Source of the DNA: Sphingomonadaceae bacterium | GTDB taxonomy: Bacteria > Pseudomonadota > Alphaproteobacteria > Sphingomonadales > Sphingomonadaceae | DNA: 8,060 nucleotides | NCBI GenBank assembly: GCA_947442095.1 | Contig: CANEVG010000148.1 | Location: forward strand, 1-8,060 | Reading direction: 5' to 3' | Shown here: one piece after another, positions 5,735-8,060 of the stretch | Layout: each line of letters opens with the position of its first letter | How positions within the stretch are numbered: the first letter of the stretch is position 1 | Notes under the pieces: generated by a model | The model's input: only the letters and a program-made list of their open reading frames with translations | Databases searched by the model: none | What the model was told of the DNA's origin: nothing | Made by a program: the position numbers and the translations under genes

Positions 5735-6607
5735 TTAGAGCGCTTCGGCGCCAGCGATGATTTCGATAAGTTCGGTCGTGATCGCAGCCTGGCGGCTGCG
5801 GTTGTACTGGATCGTCAGCTTCTGGATGAGCTCACCCGCATTGCGCGTGGCGTTGTCCATTGCGGTCATCGAGGCGCCCTGTTCGGAAGCTTCGCGCTCC
5901 AGCAATCCGCCGAAGATTTGCGTCGTGACGTAGCGCGGCAGCAGTGCCTCGAGAATTTCCTCCTCGCCGGGCTCGTATTCCACGACCGCGTCGCTGGTAG
6001 AAGCGACGGCCGGAGCGGGGACGGGGATCAGCTGGGCGGTGTGCGGGTCTTGCACCAGCGCCGAACGGAACTTCGGCGCAACAAGGTGCGCCACATCGAA
6101 CTTGCCGGCTTCAAACAGCGCGATAAGTTCATTCGCGATCGCGCTGGCTTCACCGAAGCCCGGCGTGCGGACGGTGCTGGTGTCGAAACCCTCCGTCTTG
6201 GCGTTCGGGTACTCGCGCTTCAGCGGCGCACGGCCCTTCTTGCCGACCAGGTAGAAGCTTACGTCCTTGCCGGCGGCTTCGAGCGCGCGGGCCTGGATCT
6301 TTGCCTCTTTCACGATGTTCGAGTTGAGACCGCCGCACAGGCCCTTGTCTGTGTTGACCACGACAAGGAGGTGGCGCTGGCTGGCACCGGTGCCGCGCAT
6401 CAGCAGCGGCGCGCTGTCCTGACCGGCAACCTTGCTGGCGAGGCTGGCCATCACCTCGGCCAGACGCGCGCCATAAGGACGCGCGGCTTCCGCCGCCGCC
6501 TGCGCCTTGCGCAGCTTGGCCGCTGCGACCATTTGCTTGGCCTTCGTGATCTTCTGGGTCGATTTGACCGAGTTGATCCGGCCCTTGAGTTCCTTCAGCG
6601 AAGCCAC
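5735..6607 (-). CDS. atpG: F1 ATP synthase gamma subunit (rotor shaft)
   Basis: A 290-residue central-stalk subunit that turns inside the alpha3beta3 head. The N-terminal helix starts MASLKELKGRINSVKSTQKI and continues through KAKQMVAAAKLRKAQ. The middle Rossmann-like part includes NTDKGLCGGLNSNI. The C-terminal helix ends with the family signature ITTELIEIIAGAEAL (276-290). N- and C-terminal helices together form the coiled-coil shaft. The start codon is GTG at 6607, supported by AGGAAGGGAAC just upstream and by the conserved first residues. It is 24 bp before atpD, but 121 bp after atpA, because a palindromic repeat occupies that gap. Length and motifs are normal. Confidence 0.98.
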   Translation of the reverse strand: MASLKELKGRINSVKSTQKITKAKQMVAAAKLRKAQAAAEAARPYGARLAEVMASLASKVAGQDSAPLLMRGTGASQRHLLVVVNTDKGLCGGLNSNIVKEAKIQARALEAAGKDVSFYLVGKKGRAPLKREYPNAKTEGFDTSTVRTPGFGEASAIANELIALFEAGKFDVAHLVAPKFRSALVQDPHTAQLIPVPAPAVASTSDAVVEYEPGEEEILEALLPRYVTTQIFGGLLEREASEQGASMTAMDNATRNAGELIQKLTIQYNRSRQAAITTELIEIIAGAEAL

Positions 6608-6624
6608 TCTAGTTCCCTTCCTCG

Positions 6625-6706
6625 TTCGTCATTCCCGCGTAGGCAGAAATCCAGTCCGGCGCTTGCCTTTGGTGATCTGGACCCCCGCCTGCGCGGGGAT
6701 GACGAA
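6625..6706. repeat. Dispersed palindromic repeat inside the atp operon (atpA-atpG gap)
   Basis: Two 30-nt inverted arms (6625-6654 and 6677-6706) match at 24 of 30 positions around a 22-nt centre. The outer core is TTCGTCATTCCCGCG on one side and CGCGGGGATGACGAA on the other. All six mismatches are transitions; in the atp transcript four become G-U pairs, so the RNA hairpin remains stable. Translated on the + strand the right arm reads DPRLRGDDE, the tell-tale spurious peptide of a widespread proteobacterial repeat family of ATTCCCGCG type. It fills about two thirds of the 121-bp gap between atpA and atpG. Confidence 0.8.
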
Positions 6707-6728
6707 GATGGATCTATCCGTTGTTGAA

Positions 6729-8060
6729 TTACGCGAACTGCTTGCCGAACGCGGTCAGCGCCGCAACCAGCTTGCCCTTGGCCTCATCGCCCAGATCCTT
6801 GGTGTCGCGGATGAGACTGAGCAAGTCGGCATGGCTCGAACGCAGGAAGCTCAGCAGCTCCGCTTCATACTCGGTCACGCGCTTGACCGGCACGCTGTCC
6901 AGATAGCCCTGCGTGCCCGCGAAGATCACGCAGGTCTGCTCTTCGAAGCCGAGCGGCGAGAACTGCGGCTGCTTGAGCAACTCGGTCAGGCGCGCACCGC
7001 GGTTCAGCAGCTTTTGCGTGCTGGCGTCGAGGTCCGAACCGAACTGCGCGAAAGCCGCCATTTCGCGGTACTGAGCAAGCTCCAGCTTGATCGAGCCGGC
7101 AACCTTCTTCATCGCCTTGGTCTGCGCCGACGAACCCACGCGGCTGACCGAAAGGCCAACGTTGATGGCAGGGCGCACGCCCTGATAGAACAGGCCGGTT
7201 TCAAGGAAGATCTGGCCGTCGGTGATCGAGATCACGTTGGTCGGAATGTAGGCCGAAACGTCGCCGGCCTGCGTTTCGATGATCGGCAGCGCGGTGAGCG
7301 AGCCATTGCCGTGCTCGTCGTTCATCTTTGCCGCGCGCTCAAGGAGGCGCGAGTGGAGATAGAACACGTCGCCAGGATAAGCTTCGCGGCCCGGCGGGCG
7401 GCGCAGCAGCAGCGACATCTGGCGATAGGCGACGGCTTGCTTGGAAAGATCGTCATACACGATCACGGCGTGCATGCCGTTATCGCGGAAGAACTCGCCC
7501 ATCGTCGCGCCGGTATAGGGCGCGAGGTACTGCAGCGGGGCGGGCTCCGAAGCGGTCGCGGCCACGACGATGGAGTATTCCATCGCGCCGTTTTCTTCGA
7601 GCTGGCGGACGATCTGCGCGACGGTCGAACGCTTCTGGCCGACGGCGACATAGATGCAGTAAAGCTTCTTGCTCTCGTCATCACCCGCGTTGGCGGCCTT
7701 CTGGTTGATGAAGGTGTCGATCGCGACGGCGGTCTTGCCGGTCTGGCGGTCACCGATGATCAGCTCGCGCTGACCGCGGCCAACGGGAACGAGCGCGTCG
7801 ATGGCCTTGAGGCCGGTCTGCACGGGCTCGTGCACCGACTTGCGCGGGATGATGCCGGGGGCCTTCACTTCCACGCGGGTGCGGACGGCGTCCACGATCG
7901 GGCCCTTTCCGTCGATCGGGTTGCCGAGCGCGTCGACCACGCGGCCGAGCAGACCCTTACCGACGGGCACGTCCACGATGGTACCGGTACGCTTAACCTG
8001 GTCGCCTTCCTTGATCTCGGCATCAGAGCCGAAGATCACGACGCCGACGTTGTCGGCTTC
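6729..8060 (-). CDS. atpA: F1 ATP synthase alpha subunit, 5' end outside the window
   Basis: The last 443 residues of the alpha subunit are present; the reading frame stays open to the window edge. Judged by the P-loop position, about 66 N-terminal residues are missing (family about 510). Landmarks: GDRQTGKTAVAID P-loop (visible residues 103-110 for GDRQTGKT), Walker B-like strand AVIVYDD, the alpha/beta signature PAINVGLSVS and the arginine finger in SRVGSSAQTK, which reaches into the catalytic beta site. The C-terminal helical bundle ends in LTAFGKQFA. Alpha binds nucleotide without turning it over and alternates with beta in the F1 head. A GTG at 8039 is internal, since EADNVGVVIFGSD continues the family sequence upstream of it. 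It is the most upstream visible gene of the operon; atpH is expected just outside the window. Confidence 0.99.
   Translation of the reverse strand, partial: EADNVGVVIFGSDAEIKEGDQVKRTGTIVDVPVGKGLLGRVVDALGNPIDGKGPIVDAVRTRVEVKAPGIIPRKSVHEPVQTGLKAIDALVPVGRGQRELIIGDRQTGKTAVAIDTFINQKAANAGDDESKKLYCIYVAVGQKRSTVAQIVRQLEENGAMEYSIVVAATASEPAPLQYLAPYTGATMGEFFRDNGMHAVIVYDDLSKQAVAYRQMSLLLRRPPGREAYPGDVFYLHSRLLERAAKMNDEHGNGSLTALPIIETQAGDVSAYIPTNVISITDGQIFLETGLFYQGVRPAINVGLSVSRVGSSAQTKAMKKVAGSIKLELAQYREMAAFAQFGSDLDASTQKLLNRGARLTELLKQPQFSPLGFEEQTCVIFAGTQGYLDSVPVKRVTEYEAELLSFLRSSHADLLSLIRDTKDLGDEAKGKLVAALTAFGKQFA

Noticed and set aside
4334..6727. A 797-codon open frame on the + strand opposite atpD and atpG
   Set aside because: It is antisense to two unmistakable ATP synthase genes, its protein is rich in Arg, His, Asp and Leu as expected of reverse-frame GC-rich codons, and it runs through the palindromic repeat. 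A by-product, not a gene.

Overview
The window reads as a GC-rich alphaproteobacterial chromosome segment, most likely from a sphingomonad (Sphingomonadales; Novosphingobium or Sphingobium type). Three things point there: the atpA-atpG-atpD-atpC order, a very short epsilon subunit, and two gene types best known from lignin-degrading sphingomonads (a LigE-type glutathione S-transferase and a LigM/DesA-type O-demethylase). The gaps also carry G/C-rich hairpin repeats of the kind common in this group.

Left part, + strand (1-1133): a small SnoaL/NTF2-like protein overlaps by 4 bp an IclR-family regulator, so the two are probably co-translated. A run of five hairpins (1137-1268) separates them from the convergent next gene.

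Middle part, - strand (1282-3666): a 279-residue GST resembling the beta-aryl-etherase LigE, and upstream of it a 462-residue tetrahydrofolate-dependent aryl O-demethylase of the LigM/DesA type. A strong intrinsic terminator lies between them, so each is probably its own unit. A 35-bp two-layer dyad sits 47-81 bp upstream of the O-demethylase start and is the best operator candidate in the window. Together with the IclR gene this looks like a small regulated module for lignin-derived methoxylated aromatics.

Right part, - strand (3896-8060): the last four genes of the F1 ATP synthase operon: atpA (5' end outside the window), atpG, atpD and atpC, closed by an intrinsic terminator. Two features interrupt an otherwise ordinary operon: a long imperfect palindrome of a dispersed-repeat type between atpA and atpG, and a hairpin just ahead of the atpC ribosome binding site. 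Epsilon ends after its beta-sandwich and lacks the C-terminal helical domain.

No RNA genes, CRISPR arrays, insertion sequences or phage genes were seen. All gene-free stretches are under 300 bp, and the main contents of each are described below. The most interesting part is the aromatic-catabolism module with its dyad; I see no wholly unknown system here.
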